Below are positions 42,191 through 51,295 of a DNA stretch of 64,000 bases, one piece after another. The notes under the pieces were generated by a model, which ran no database searches, was not told where the DNA came from, and saw nothing but the letters and a program-made list of their open reading frames with translations. The DNA lies in contig CAYZXD010000003.1 of NCBI GenBank assembly GCA_964482325.1, positions 41,688 to 105,687 on the forward strand, written 5' to 3'. Position 1 is the first letter of the stretch. Each line of letters begins with the position of its first letter. The position numbers and the translations under genes are program-made. The stretch comes from CAYZJV01 sp964482325 (GTDB lineage: Bacteria; Spirochaetota; Spirochaetia; Sphaerochaetales; Sphaerochaetaceae).

Positions 42191-43045
42191 ATGAACGGAC
42201 TATTCGTAGGATTGACCACATTAGATATTATCCAGTATTACACCGGTACGTTTGGTCAGAATGATAAAATGGCGGCTGATGAGACGCTTGTCTCCACCGG
42301 GGGACCGGCTGCTAATGCTGCCGTGACTTTTTCTCTGCTTGGGGGAAATGCGCATCTCGTGACGGATATCGGAAATACGGAACTCTCTTCAGTTATTGAT
42401 CAGGAATTATCGCGTTATCATGTCATGCATGAGAGGGAAACGGAAACAGGTGATCGCCATCCGATAACCGCATCGGTATTGGTAAATACCCGTACAGGAG
42501 ATCGTGCGGTAGCAGGGCAAAAACCGCAGCATTCATTTCTGTCAGGACCGTTTCGCTCTCCTGAGTTTCATGTGGATGTGGTTCTCTCCGATACCTATTA
42601 TATGCCGGTTGCCTTACCGTATCTTCAGTGGGCGACAGAGCAGGGAATACCCACCGTCCTGGACGGAGGGAGCTGGAAATCCGGACTCGATCAATTACTC
42701 CCATGGATTCGTTATCCCCTTTGTTCCGAACGATTCTTCCCTCCTGGATGTACCTCTCATGAACAGACGGCACGCTATTTATTCCAATGGGAGAACATTG
42801 ATGCAGTTGCCATCACACGAGGCGAGCGTTCTATGCTGTTCTATCTCCCCGATGGATCGGTTGAACACCTGGATGTCACTTCTGTGGGAACGGTAGTTGA
42901 TACGCTTGGTGCCGGTGACATCTTCCATGGAGCCTGCTGTTTTTATTTAGCCACAGGCGCTGATATCAGGGAGAGTATACAGTCTGCATCAGCAATAGCT
43001 GCCAGATCAGTCTGTTTTCGTGGTCCTCGTGCGGGAATTGTATAG
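42191..43045 (+). CDS. PfkB family carbohydrate kinase
   Basis: A 284-residue ribokinase-like enzyme. STGGPAANAAVTFSLLGG near residue 36 is the substrate-side motif, and VDTLGAGDIFHGA near residue 240 contains the catalytic aspartate and the anion hole. The family phosphorylates sugars, nucleosides or related alcohols; the substrate here is not clear. AGGAG precedes the ATG. It is short for the family (about 300) and lies 55 bases after glycerate kinase, convergent with the ferredoxin gene. Confidence 0.88.
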   Translation: MNGLFVGLTTLDIIQYYTGTFGQNDKMAADETLVSTGGPAANAAVTFSLLGGNAHLVTDIGNTELSSVIDQELSRYHVMHERETETGDRHPITASVLVNTRTGDRAVAGQKPQHSFLSGPFRSPEFHVDVVLSDTYYMPVALPYLQWATEQGIPTVLDGGSWKSGLDQLLPWIRYPLCSERFFPPGCTSHEQTARYLFQWENIDAVAITRGERSMLFYLPDGSVEHLDVTSVGTVVDTLGAGDIFHGACCFYLATGADIRESIQSASAIAARSVCFRGPRAGIV

Positions 43046-43049
43046 GTTA

Positions 43050-43940
43050 TCAAGATTCGATTTGTACCGTTTTTCTCTTTGGTTTCTTCTGCGAAAAACC
43101 ACCTGAGAGTGATTGGTGCGGACAGGCAGCAATACAATCACCACATCGAATGCATGCACTGTTGTCCGGGTCCGTGTAGATGGGGATGTCAAGTTTACAT
43201 ACTTTCTGGCAGATTCCGCAGGAGGTGCAGCTTGTTGTATCTACCGTAATACGATACACAGAAACCCTATTGAACAACCCATATATTGCACCTAGGGGAC
43301 AAACATACCGGCAGAATGGTCGATACAGGAACAGTGAGGTAATAATGGTCACCGCAAGAATGGTATTCTTCCAAGCGAAGAGCCATCCGACAGCACTGCG
43401 TAATCCGCTATTTCCCGCGAGCAGGACCAGCCCGGACAGAGTTCCGGATGGACAGATCCACGAGCAGAAGTAGGGACTTCCCTGGCCGGTGAAGTCAACA
43501 AGATAGAGCGGCAGCAACAATACGAAGACAATCAGTACCAGGTACCGAACTTTAGCAAGATGTTTCTCTCCCGGTAGTTTTCTCAGTTTCTTTGGGAAGG
43601 GGATACGATACAGAAGATCCTGAAACCAGCCAAAAGGACACAGCCATCCACAGACAAAACGTCCCAGCATTGCCCCGACAGTTACGAGAAATCCCCCAAC
43701 ATACCAGGAGAAAAAGGTCCCTTTTCCACCGATTACAGCCTGGAGAGATCCAATCGGACAGGATCCGAGAGCTCCCGGGCATGCATAGCAGTTCAACCCC
43801 GGAACGCAAACAGATTTTGCTCCTCCCTGATAAATCTTTCCTTCAAGAAATCCGGTGATATAAGCATTTGAAATCAATGCAACGAGGAATTGAACAAGCG
43901 TACGACGCCGATCATGTTGGGTTCGTCTCTGTTTACCCAA
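43050..43940 (-). CDS. NapH/YccM-like membrane 4Fe-4S protein
   Basis: A 296-residue protein with about five spans and many cysteines: LNCYACPGALGSCPIGS, CGWLCPFGWFQDLLY, CSWICPSG and CRYVCPLGAIYG in membrane-adjacent loops, then a C-terminal two-cluster ferredoxin (CTSCGICQKVC, CIRCGDCIAACP). Such proteins move electrons across or along the membrane. The start appears to be TTG at 43940, overlapping the stop of the small CXXC gene by 8 bases, with GGAG 10 bases upstream; no ATG is available. Third gene of the TlpA module. Confidence 0.85.
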   Translation of the reverse strand: MGKQRRTQHDRRRTLVQFLVALISNAYITGFLEGKIYQGGAKSVCVPGLNCYACPGALGSCPIGSLQAVIGGKGTFFSWYVGGFLVTVGAMLGRFVCGWLCPFGWFQDLLYRIPFPKKLRKLPGEKHLAKVRYLVLIVFVLLLPLYLVDFTGQGSPYFCSWICPSGTLSGLVLLAGNSGLRSAVGWLFAWKNTILAVTIITSLFLYRPFCRYVCPLGAIYGLFNRVSVYRITVDTTSCTSCGICQKVCKLDIPIYTDPDNSACIRCGDCIAACPHQSLSGGFSQKKPKRKTVQIES

Positions 43941-44097
43941 GGCCGATACACTCCAGGCATACGAGGGTTGCTTTCTGCAGTACTGTCCGTACTTCGCCGT
44001 TCATCACCCCGATCACCATAGCGACCACTCCCACCACAATGAGCAGTATTCCTACTCGTCTACCAATGCCAGTGTTTTGTCGATTATCGCTATCCAT
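43933..44097 (-). CDS. Small membrane protein, CD1871A-type CXXC motif
   Basis: A 54-residue gene overlapped by both neighbours. It starts MDSDNRQNTG, has one membrane span (VGILLIVVGVVAMVIGV), then NGEVRTVLQKATLVCLECIGLG with a C-x-x-C motif at the very end. This matches the small CD1871A-type CXXC proteins found beside TlpA and NapH-like ferredoxins. AAGGA lies 9 bases before the ATG. It overlaps tlpA by 46 bases and the ferredoxin gene by 8. A redox-active or metal-binding link between the two partners is inferred. Confidence 0.8.
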   Translation of the reverse strand: MDSDNRQNTGIGRRVGILLIVVGVVAMVIGVMNGEVRTVLQKATLVCLECIGLG

Positions 44098-44609
44098 CCT
44101 GCTTTATCCTTAGCTCCATATACTGTTTCTCCCACAATAGTCCCCCTGCTGTCAACAAAAAAGGTTTCTGGAACTACCTGAACCTCTTTGAGACGCAGGT
44201 TGTAGAGATCTTCTGAAGGAACAAGGTGTGTATAATCCGCTCCTGTCTCTGAAATGATATAACGTGCAGTGGCTACACTCTGGGATAGTGCCTGCTGAGT
44301 GGAAAAGTCGATATCATTGACGATACCGATGATCTGTACCCCCTGCTGTGCATATGTTTCGGACAGTTCAGCAAGAATCGGCATTTCGTGCAGGCATGGC
44401 GGACAATAGGTCGCCCAGACGTTGACCATGGTCAATCGGTAAGGAGCAAACAGGCTCTGGTCCACCTCTTCACCGTTGAGATCAAGTGACCAGAATTCAT
44501 ATAACCCTTTTGGTTCTGCTGTTTCAGCTGATCCGGCTGCTCCGATTACACTCAATACTAACGATAGGATAGTGATAACGAGGATTATTCGTTTCCCGGG
44601 AGTCTTCAT
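44052..44609 (-). CDS. TlpA/ResA-like thiol-disulfide oxidoreductase
   Basis: A 185-residue exported thioredoxin-fold protein. It has a signal peptide or anchor (IILVITILSLVLSVIGAAGS), the active site WATYCPPCLHEMP, and VPETFFVDSRGTIVG with the cis-proline. It exchanges disulfides outside the membrane. The ATG at 44609 has GAGG 6 bases upstream; an upstream ATG at 44621 is less well placed. First gene of the module with the CXXC protein and the NapH-like ferredoxin. Confidence 0.9.
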   Translation of the reverse strand: MKTPGKRIILVITILSLVLSVIGAAGSAETAEPKGLYEFWSLDLNGEEVDQSLFAPYRLTMVNVWATYCPPCLHEMPILAELSETYAQQGVQIIGIVNDIDFSTQQALSQSVATARYIISETGADYTHLVPSEDLYNLRLKEVQVVPETFFVDSRGTIVGETVYGAKDKAGWIAIIDKTLALVDE

Positions 44610-44675
44610 CAGATACCTCACATATAATTGATATATCAGTTACCATACCAATGAGTGAGCCACCTTGGCAAGCTG

Positions 44676-45611
44676 TCAGACTAACTCCGGTGATTCAGAA
44701 GTTGCGATTTCAAGCGATGCTGAAGACTTCTTTTCAGAGAGGTAGAGACCGGCAAGAATGAGAAGGCATCCGGAAACTGCCATAAACGTAACCGGTTCTT
44801 TAAGTACTATTGCAGCGGTAATGAGAGAAACAAGTGGGGTAAGATAGATGTAGGCACTGGTTCGGAATACCCCAAGGATTCTGACGGCATGGTTCCAACT
44901 GACAAAACATGCAGCGCTGGCAATGAAACCGAGAAAGAGCAGCAATAGGATATGAAGGAGGGTAAAATCCTGCCAACTAAGTGCAACATCTCCCGTGAAT
45001 GCAGATGGGAGCATGAAGAGCAATCCATAGAAAAATATTTTCTTCGTATAGGTGATTACGCCGTACCTGTCGGTATCTATCTTCTTCAGGATGATAGAAT
45101 AGAGAGCCCACCCCAGTGTTGAGCCCAGAGCTAATAGATCACCTTTGAGTGAAACAGCTATACGAACAGTACCGTTAAACATAACGAACACCACCCCGAT
45201 AGATGCAACCAGGAAACCCACGATCAGACGCAGATGAATAGGCTCATCCTTGAGAAAGAGGGGAGCCAGCAACGCTGTGGTAAGCGGTGCAATAGAAACC
45301 AGGATTCCCACATTCGATGCATAGGTCATGGTCAGTGCTACATTCTCCAGTAGATAGTACATAACCACACCGGTGAGACCAGCTCCAATGAAAAGCAACT
45401 CCTGCTTCCAGGAAAAAGGAATCGGTTTTCGTTTGGTGTGTAGCAAGTGATCAAGGACCGTGAGCGCAAAAAGGCCCATGATAAAACGGATGAGCAGGAT
45501 CTCTATCGGGGTAAAGACAGAAAGGAGGATTTTTGTTGCAATAAAAGTGGTACCCCAGACGATGATGGTCATCAAGGCTGCACCATGGGCGATAGTTCTA
45601 CTGGTATTCAT
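44676..45611 (-). CDS. EamA/DMT superfamily permease
   Basis: A 311-residue membrane protein with ten predicted spans arranged as two EamA repeats (residues about 8-140 and 150-290). IVWGTTFIATKILL and PIEILLIRFIMG in the first repeat and TLGWALYSIILKK in the second are typical. Members export or import amino acids, nucleosides or other metabolites; the substrate is unknown. The ribosome site is weak. It is divergent from groEL and 54 bases upstream of the TlpA module, which it may not join. Confidence 0.85.
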   Translation of the reverse strand: MNTSRTIAHGAALMTIIVWGTTFIATKILLSVFTPIEILLIRFIMGLFALTVLDHLLHTKRKPIPFSWKQELLFIGAGLTGVVMYYLLENVALTMTYASNVGILVSIAPLTTALLAPLFLKDEPIHLRLIVGFLVASIGVVFVMFNGTVRIAVSLKGDLLALGSTLGWALYSIILKKIDTDRYGVITYTKKIFFYGLLFMLPSAFTGDVALSWQDFTLLHILLLLFLGFIASAACFVSWNHAVRILGVFRTSAYIYLTPLVSLITAAIVLKEPVTFMAVSGCLLILAGLYLSEKKSSASLEIATSESPELV

Positions 45612-45690
45612 GGCGAGACTCTGACATGGAAGTAAAAAAATGTATAGATGAGGGCAGTTGTCTTCAGGTGCATTTTTTTGTATTTTATTG

Positions 45691-45719
45691 TTGCTGTTCT
45701 GAATTTTTATTTGTATGTT
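45691..45719 (+). promoter_or_regulatory. Promoter of groEL
   Basis: TTGCTG (45691-45696), 17-base spacer, TATGTT (45714-45719). It predicts a start near 45726, exactly where the first leader stem-loop begins. No CIRCE element is present. Confidence 0.45.
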
Positions 45720-45726
45720 ACATATC

Positions 45727-45774
45727 GGTGAAGGGACTAGATTGTCTCGAATTCACCTGCGCCTGATTTCAGGC
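45727..45774 (+). other. Two stem-loops in the groEL leader
   Basis: Stem-loop 1: GGTGAA and GGGAC (45727-45737) pair with GTCTC and TTCACC (45744-45757, with a 3-base bulge). Stem-loop 2: GCCTG-ATTT-CAGGC (45761-45774). Both precede the GAGGGG ribosome site. They could stabilise the 5' end or respond to temperature. Confidence 0.5.
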
Positions 45775-45818
45775 AGTAATAGAACAAAGAATTACACATA
45801 TAAAGTGAGGGGTACACT

Positions 45819-47456
45819 ATGGCAAAACAGCTACAGTTCAATGAAGACGCTCGCAAAGCGTTGGTCGTTGGTGTCGAGAAGCTTTCTCGTGCCGTAAAAG
45901 TAACACTCGGACCGAAAGGCCGAAATGTACTGATTGATAAAAAGTTCGGTGCACCGACGGTGACCAAAGATGGAGTCTCGGTAGCCCGGGAAATTGAATT
46001 GGAAGATCCGTTTGAAAACATGGGAGCTCAGCTGCTGAAAGAGGTAGCTACCAAAACAAACGATGTTGCCGGAGACGGAACCACCACAGCGACTGTATTG
46101 GCCTATTCAATTACCAAAGAGGGGATGAAAAGTGTTGCTGCCGGTGTCAATCCCATGGGCATCAGAAGAGGCATCGATAAGGCTGTTGATGATACGATCA
46201 AGGAGCTGAAAAGACAGGCAAAAATCATTAAGGACAAAGAGGAGCTGGCTCAGGTTGCTTCGATTAGTGCAAACAATGATCGTGAGATTGGTGATGAAAT
46301 TGCCAACGCCATGGAGAAAGTCGGTAAAGATGGAGTTATCACCGTGGAAGAGTCCAAGACAATTGAGACTACCACCGACTTTGTGGAAGGTATGCAGTTT
46401 GATCGCGGGTATCTTTCTCCGTATTTTGCTACCAATCGGGATACCATGGTTTCCATTCTCGAGGATCCGTACATCCTGATCTACGACAAGAAGATCTCCA
46501 ACATGAAGGATTTGCTTCCCATTCTTGAGAAAGTTGCTCAGGCAGGAAAGCCGATTCTGATCATTGCAGAGGATGTTGATGGAGAGGCTTTGGCAACCCT
46601 TATCGTCAATACGATCCGTGGAACTTTGAACGCTGTTGCAGTCAAGGCTCCTGGGTTTGGTGACCGACGAAAGGCAATGCTCGAAGATATCGCCATCCTC
46701 ACCGGCGGTCAGGTAATTTCGGAAGAGATCGGATTGAAGCTTGAAAATACTGATATTACTCAGCTTGGCCGGGCAAAAACGGTAAAGGTTGAGAAAGATA
46801 ACACTACCATTATCAACGGTGCCGGCAAACAGGCTGATATCAAGGATCGCATCAGCCAGATCAAGGTGCAGATTCAGGATACCACCAGCGATTATGATCG
46901 AGAGAAATTGCAGGAACGCCTGGCAAAACTTGCCGGTGGTGTTGCGGTCATTAACGTTGGAGCTGCTACAGAAGTTGAACTTAAGGAGAAGAAGCACCGG
47001 GTTGAAGATGCCCTTTCTGCTACTCGAGCTGCTATTGAAGAAGGAGTCATCGCTGGTGGTGGTGTTGCTCTGATTCAGGCTGCAAAGGCTCTCGAAGCAA
47101 AGAATCTTACTGGACTTTCCGAAGAAGAAGTGATCGGATATAAGATCGTTCGCAGAGCACTTGAAGAGCCGATCCGTCAAATTGCGGAGAATGCCGGTCT
47201 TGATGGATCCATCATCGCTGAAAAAGCAAAGCATGAAAAAGCTGAAAGCGGTTTTGATGCAGCAAAGATGGAATGGGTAGATATGTTCAAAGCGGGAATC
47301 ACCGACCCCGCAAAGGTAACCAGAAGTGCACTCCAGAATGCTGCTTCGATCGCAGCTCTGATTCTTACCACCGAATGTTCTATCACTGACTTGCCGTCAG
47401 AAGAACCAGCACCTCCTGCAGGAGGCGGTATGGGTGGTATGGGCGGTATGATGTAA
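45819..47456 (+). CDS. groEL: Chaperonin GroEL (Hsp60)
   Basis: A 545-residue chaperonin that folds proteins in a double ring with GroES. MAKQLQFNEDARKALVVGVEKL, VTLGPKGRNVLIDKKFG, the ATP motif NDVAGDGTTTATVLAYSI, AAVEEGVIAGGG-type AAIEEGVIAGGGVALI, and the C-terminal GGMGGMGGMM tail are all present at standard length. GAGGGG precedes the ATG. groES is not adjacent, so it must lie elsewhere. No CIRCE sequence is visible upstream, so HrcA control is unlikely at this promoter. Confidence 0.98.
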   Translation: MAKQLQFNEDARKALVVGVEKLSRAVKVTLGPKGRNVLIDKKFGAPTVTKDGVSVAREIELEDPFENMGAQLLKEVATKTNDVAGDGTTTATVLAYSITKEGMKSVAAGVNPMGIRRGIDKAVDDTIKELKRQAKIIKDKEELAQVASISANNDREIGDEIANAMEKVGKDGVITVEESKTIETTTDFVEGMQFDRGYLSPYFATNRDTMVSILEDPYILIYDKKISNMKDLLPILEKVAQAGKPILIIAEDVDGEALATLIVNTIRGTLNAVAVKAPGFGDRRKAMLEDIAILTGGQVISEEIGLKLENTDITQLGRAKTVKVEKDNTTIINGAGKQADIKDRISQIKVQIQDTTSDYDREKLQERLAKLAGGVAVINVGAATEVELKEKKHRVEDALSATRAAIEEGVIAGGGVALIQAAKALEAKNLTGLSEEEVIGYKIVRRALEEPIRQIAENAGLDGSIIAEKAKHEKAESGFDAAKMEWVDMFKAGITDPAKVTRSALQNAASIAALILTTECSITDLPSEEPAPPAGGGMGGMGGMM

Positions 47457-47484
47457 GTCCGTCGATACACGAGAGACGCTAACT

Positions 47485-47513
47485 GGATCCCGGGGTTTCT
47501 CGGGATCCTTTTT
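47485..47513 (+). terminator. Rho-independent terminator of groEL
   Basis: GGATCCCG (47485-47492) pairs with CGGGATCC (47501-47508), 8-base loop, then TTTTTCT. It starts 28 bases after the groEL stop. Confidence 0.85.
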
Positions 47514-47638
47514 CTATGTGCTATGAACAGTTATATATAGCACGAGAGGAAAGAGTATCAAACTTGACTACCGTTAGGGTAACATGGTACGTTAAGCGGT
47601 ACGAAAATTTTCAAACCCTATAGAGAGGTTATACGAGT

Positions 47639-48142
47639 ATGAATGCATTGCTGACGACCATGGGAACTCAGGGCACTGCGACCAGTGCATCCGGTGGGTC
47701 CATGACAACAACCTTTATCACGTTTGGGCTTATCATCCTGATTTTCTATTTCCTGATTATCAGACCACAGAAGAAACGGGACAAAGAGACCAAAAACATG
47801 TTGGCTTCCATGAAAAAAGGCGACAAAGTGGTCTCCATCGGAGGAATCCGCGGAACCGTAGTTATGGTCAAAGAAGCCACAGTGGTAATAAAAGTGGATG
47901 ACAATACCCGATTGGAATTCTCCAAGAATGCTATCGCCCAGATTCTCGACAGAAAGGCAGATGGAGCAACTTCTGCTAAGGCACAGAAATCTGAAGCCAA
48001 GAAAGAGACGGTCGAAGCTCCTGCCAAGAAGAAGAAGGGCGCTGCTAAATCTGCTAAAGCAGAACCAGTGGAAGATGCCGTAGTAGTTGAAGAATCTGCT
48101 GCTGATGAAGAGACAACCACAGAGAAAAAAGAGACCAAGTAA
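47639..48142 (+). CDS. yajC: Preprotein translocase subunit YajC
   Basis: A 167-residue protein with one membrane span (TFITFGLIILIFYFLIIRPQKKRDKE) followed by the conserved cytoplasmic domain (MKKGDKVVSIGGIRGTVV, LEFSKNAIAQIL). The C-terminal 60 residues are a Lys/Ala/Glu-rich extension longer than in E. coli YajC (110 residues). It associates with SecDF. It is the first gene of the yajC-secD-secF operon; TTGACT at 47564-47569 may be its -35 element, without a clear -10. Confidence 0.93.
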   Translation: MNALLTTMGTQGTATSASGGSMTTTFITFGLIILIFYFLIIRPQKKRDKETKNMLASMKKGDKVVSIGGIRGTVVMVKEATVVIKVDDNTRLEFSKNAIAQILDRKADGATSAKAQKSEAKKETVEAPAKKKKGAAKSAKAEPVEDAVVVEESAADEETTTEKKETK

Positions 48143-48169
48143 AGACATCGAAATCATACGGAGAGCATC

Positions 48170-49894
48170 ATGAAAAAACGAGGGCGATTATTCATCGTTC
48201 TCCTGGTAGCGGTTATATGTGGAATTTTCCTCTATCCGACTGTTAAATGGTATGCATTTGTACCTCAGGAGACTAAGGATCTTGCGACTGGCTCTATGAT
48301 CCAGATTCGGGAGTTTGCACAGGGAAGGGCAACACGGGACTTGCGAGAGTTGAAGTCGCTTGTAGCCTCTGATGCATCGGCTGCACTGCCGGATGCATAT
48401 CAGTTCCTTATTGCAGAAGCAAAAGATAATTATAAAGAAACAAAACGCGACACCCCACGGTCTTGGACCATTGAATCGGTATTCCGTGGATTTTCCAGTG
48501 AGCAGGATCTATTTGATACCTTGGAAAACCATTATCGTACCGAGCTGCTTGATATCAAGACACTCAGTGCAAAAGTACTCCAGCTGGGTCTTGATCTCCG
48601 TGGTGGTATGAGCATCCTGTTGGAAGCAGATGTGGAAGCCTATGAAACAAAAAATGGTACACAGCTCTCTTCCGCACAGATTACTGGATTGATTCAGGAA
48701 GATATTGCCATTCTCAATGAACGAATCGATCAGTTTGGTGTTACAGAACCGAATATCCGACTTCAGGGTTCCGATCAGATCCTTATCGAGATTCCTGGTG
48801 CTGCAGATCCGGAACGGGTGAATTCGTTCCTTCGCGGTAAGGGTTCCTTGACGTTCCAGATTGTCGATGATGAACTTACTGATGAATTGAATACGTTCTA
48901 TACCGAAAATCCCGGTGAAGTCTTTACCGATAGCGGTCAGATTAAACAGCCGGAGTTCCTCCCCGCAGGTAAGGTTGCTACCGCCTATTATGAAAATGAT
49001 GCATATGGACTCGATCAGTTATCCCGGTTCGTAGTGTTGAATGAAGAAATCGGTCTTGATGGTATCCACATTGCCAATGCGGTAGTTGGAACAAATCCGG
49101 TTACCGGGCAACCTACCGTCAATTTCGAACTCGATGGGACTGGTGGCGAGCTGTTTTATAAACTGACTTCGACCCACACCGGTGAGTTGATGGCGGTGGT
49201 ACAGGATGGCAAGGTTAAAGCTATGGCCACCATTACCGAACCGATCCGTAATAATGTCCAGATTACTGGATTTGGCCTGGAAGAAGCTCAGGATCTCTCA
49301 GTAGTACTGAAAACTGCAGCATTACCCATTGAACTGATTGTAGTCAGTCAGCAGGGAGTCGGTGCATCTCTTGGTGAAGATACCGTTCAGGCAGGGCTTA
49401 TTGCCATCTTAATCGGACTGGTTCTCGTATTTGCTTTCATGGTTGTTATTTATAAAGGAAGTGGATTGTTCGCTGATGTGGCACTTCTCTTTAACCTGAT
49501 TATTGTGCTTTCCGTCCTTTCTGCTTTCAATCTGACACTGACTCTGACGAGTATCGCCGGTCTCCTGCTTACCGTTGGTATGGCTGTTGATGCAAATGTT
49601 ATTATCCTTGAACGAATTAAAGAAGAACTTGCCTACGGAAAAAGTGCAGAAGCAGCGGTGAAAGCCGGTTTTGCAAAGGCTTTCTGGACCATTATGGATG
49701 CAAACGTTACGACGATTATTGCCGCATTAATACTTAGTCAGCTTGGTTCTGGAGCTATCAAAGGCTTTGCCAATACTCTGGCCGTCGGTATTGTTAGCTC
49801 AATGTTCAACGCCCTCTTTGTGGTTAAGTTGATGTACGACGCAGTTCTCTCCGGGAAGCATCCTCGGCTGAGCATCAGTTGGAGGAGGAAATAG
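48170..49894 (+). CDS. secD: Protein translocase subunit SecD
   Basis: A 574-residue RND-type membrane protein that uses the proton gradient to pull exported chains from SecYEG. It shows an N-terminal span, LGLDLRGGMSILLEADVEAY (about 140-160), a large extracytoplasmic P1 domain, and the C-terminal five-span bundle with AGLLLTVGMAVDANVIILERIKEEL. It lies 27 bases after yajC, with secF 2 bases after its stop. Confidence 0.96.
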   Translation: MKKRGRLFIVLLVAVICGIFLYPTVKWYAFVPQETKDLATGSMIQIREFAQGRATRDLRELKSLVASDASAALPDAYQFLIAEAKDNYKETKRDTPRSWTIESVFRGFSSEQDLFDTLENHYRTELLDIKTLSAKVLQLGLDLRGGMSILLEADVEAYETKNGTQLSSAQITGLIQEDIAILNERIDQFGVTEPNIRLQGSDQILIEIPGAADPERVNSFLRGKGSLTFQIVDDELTDELNTFYTENPGEVFTDSGQIKQPEFLPAGKVATAYYENDAYGLDQLSRFVVLNEEIGLDGIHIANAVVGTNPVTGQPTVNFELDGTGGELFYKLTSTHTGELMAVVQDGKVKAMATITEPIRNNVQITGFGLEEAQDLSVVLKTAALPIELIVVSQQGVGASLGEDTVQAGLIAILIGLVLVFAFMVVIYKGSGLFADVALLFNLIIVLSVLSAFNLTLTLTSIAGLLLTVGMAVDANVIILERIKEELAYGKSAEAAVKAGFAKAFWTIMDANVTTIIAALILSQLGSGAIKGFANTLAVGIVSSMFNALFVVKLMYDAVLSGKHPRLSISWRRK

Positions 49895-49896
49895 TC

Positions 49897-51204
49897 ATGG
49901 CAAAGAAGATTTATCCAATTACTAAATTTCGTTTCATTGCAGTAGCAGTGTCTATTCTTCTGCTCGTTGTGGGAATTGTTTCCTACATTGCCTTTGGCGG
50001 GTTTAATCTGGGGATCGATTTCCAGAGTGGGTTCAGTCAGCGGGTGCAGATAGCTCCTGCAGCTGTTGAGTTTGCCTATGAAGGATCTGATACCGTTACG
50101 CTTAATGTATCTGGTGGTGTTGTTACGCTGGTAGTCCGGGATGATTCAGGATCAACTTACTACGAGTATACCCCGGCAGCCTACCCAACGGTAGGCGATC
50201 TGGCAGCGGCTGTTTCTTCTGAAATTCCTCAGGTGACAGTGCGGGCATTGGAAGCTTCCCGTGCAACCGGAACTTTGATCACGGGATTTGGTCTTCCTGC
50301 AACACTCTCTGCAGAACCATTTATCCTCAACAGTGCCAATACTGATGCTGCAACGGCTGTATCAATTGATGCAGTTCGTGATGCTCTTGGTGATGGAGCC
50401 CAGGTCCAGGTAGTGGGTGATGAGTATCGGCAGGTATTCCAGCTGCGGTTAGCAAATGATGACAACCTGTTGGAGGGAGAGCTTGCTGACCAGGTAGAAG
50501 GTGCTTTGCAGACTGCCTTTGGTGAGGATGCTGTGGTAGTACTCCAGTCCGATTTTGTCGGGCCGAAGTATTCATCAACTCTGGTTTCCGGATCGATACT
50601 GATTGTCATCGTCTCCATCGCACTGATTCTGCTGTACATCTGGTTCCGATTCAAACTCGCATACGCACTTGCTGCTATTGTTACCCTCATTCATGATACG
50701 TTCCTGCTTATCGGATTTATTGCTCTTTTCCGTCTGGAGGTTTCGAGTACCACGATTGCAGCCTTGCTCACGATCATTGGATACTCACTGAATAACGTAA
50801 TCGTTATCTTTGACCGAATCAGAGAGAATCGTCCGATATTGAAAGATCTTGCCATGCCTCAGCTCATCGATACCAGTGTATCTCAGTCACTTTCGAGAAC
50901 GATGTTCTCTTCCTTGACTACTGCATTGGCAATTCTTCCTTTGGCAATTCTCGCTTCGGGAGCCATTCAGCTCTTTGCCATTGAAATGGTGTTTGGTATC
51001 GTGGTAGGAGCCTATTCCTGTAACTTCCTTGCTCCGTCTCTCCTGTTGTGGATTACGAGCAAAAAGCAGAAGAAACACGCTGTTGTGGCTGAAGCTCCGA
51101 CACCTCAACCTGAAGCAATTGCGGCAGAAAAACATGAAGTTGCAGAGGTGGAAATTCCTTCCGTCGAGCGCAAGCTGAAAGGCAAGCGCAAGCAGAAGAA
51201 ATAA
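49897..51204 (+). CDS. secF: Protein translocase subunit SecF
   Basis: A 435-residue partner of SecD. The N-terminus has GGFNLGIDFQSGFSQRVQI; the extracytoplasmic segment (about 50-210) is longer than in the roughly 320-residue E. coli SecF. The C-terminal bundle has ALLTIIGYSLNNVIVIFDRIRENR, and the tail is basic. The ATG at 49897 follows GGAGGAGG and the secD stop; the open frame's earlier ATG at 49879 has no such site. Confidence 0.95.
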   Translation: MAKKIYPITKFRFIAVAVSILLLVVGIVSYIAFGGFNLGIDFQSGFSQRVQIAPAAVEFAYEGSDTVTLNVSGGVVTLVVRDDSGSTYYEYTPAAYPTVGDLAAAVSSEIPQVTVRALEASRATGTLITGFGLPATLSAEPFILNSANTDAATAVSIDAVRDALGDGAQVQVVGDEYRQVFQLRLANDDNLLEGELADQVEGALQTAFGEDAVVVLQSDFVGPKYSSTLVSGSILIVIVSIALILLYIWFRFKLAYALAAIVTLIHDTFLLIGFIALFRLEVSSTTIAALLTIIGYSLNNVIVIFDRIRENRPILKDLAMPQLIDTSVSQSLSRTMFSSLTTALAILPLAILASGAIQLFAIEMVFGIVVGAYSCNFLAPSLLLWITSKKQKKHAVVAEAPTPQPEAIAAEKHEVAEVEIPSVERKLKGKRKQKK

Positions 51205-51240
51205 TTTCGTGTTCTCACTTTTGCGTGATAACAAGTGATT

Positions 51241-51277
51241 CAGACCGCCTCGCAGCAACATCTGCGGTGGCGGTCTG
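51241..51277 (+). terminator. Terminator-like hairpin after secF
   Basis: CAGACCGCC (51241-51249) pairs with GGCGGTCTG (51269-51277), with an inner CGCAG/CTGCG stem. Only a weak T-rich stretch follows (CTGTATTATGG), so read-through into ispH is likely. Confidence 0.6.
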
Positions 51278-51295
51278 CTGTATTATGGAGGGATT

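Noticed and set aside
45612..45818. CIRCE/HrcA operator or tRNA gene upstream of groEL
   Set aside because: No TTAGCACTC-N9-GAGTGCTAA pattern. The TCTCGAATTC stretch resembles a T-loop superficially but no cloverleaf can be folded.
46107..47234. 375-residue open frame antisense to groEL
   Set aside because: It mirrors groEL codon structure, has no ribosome site, and its sequence resembles no protein family; a normal shadow of a highly biased gene.
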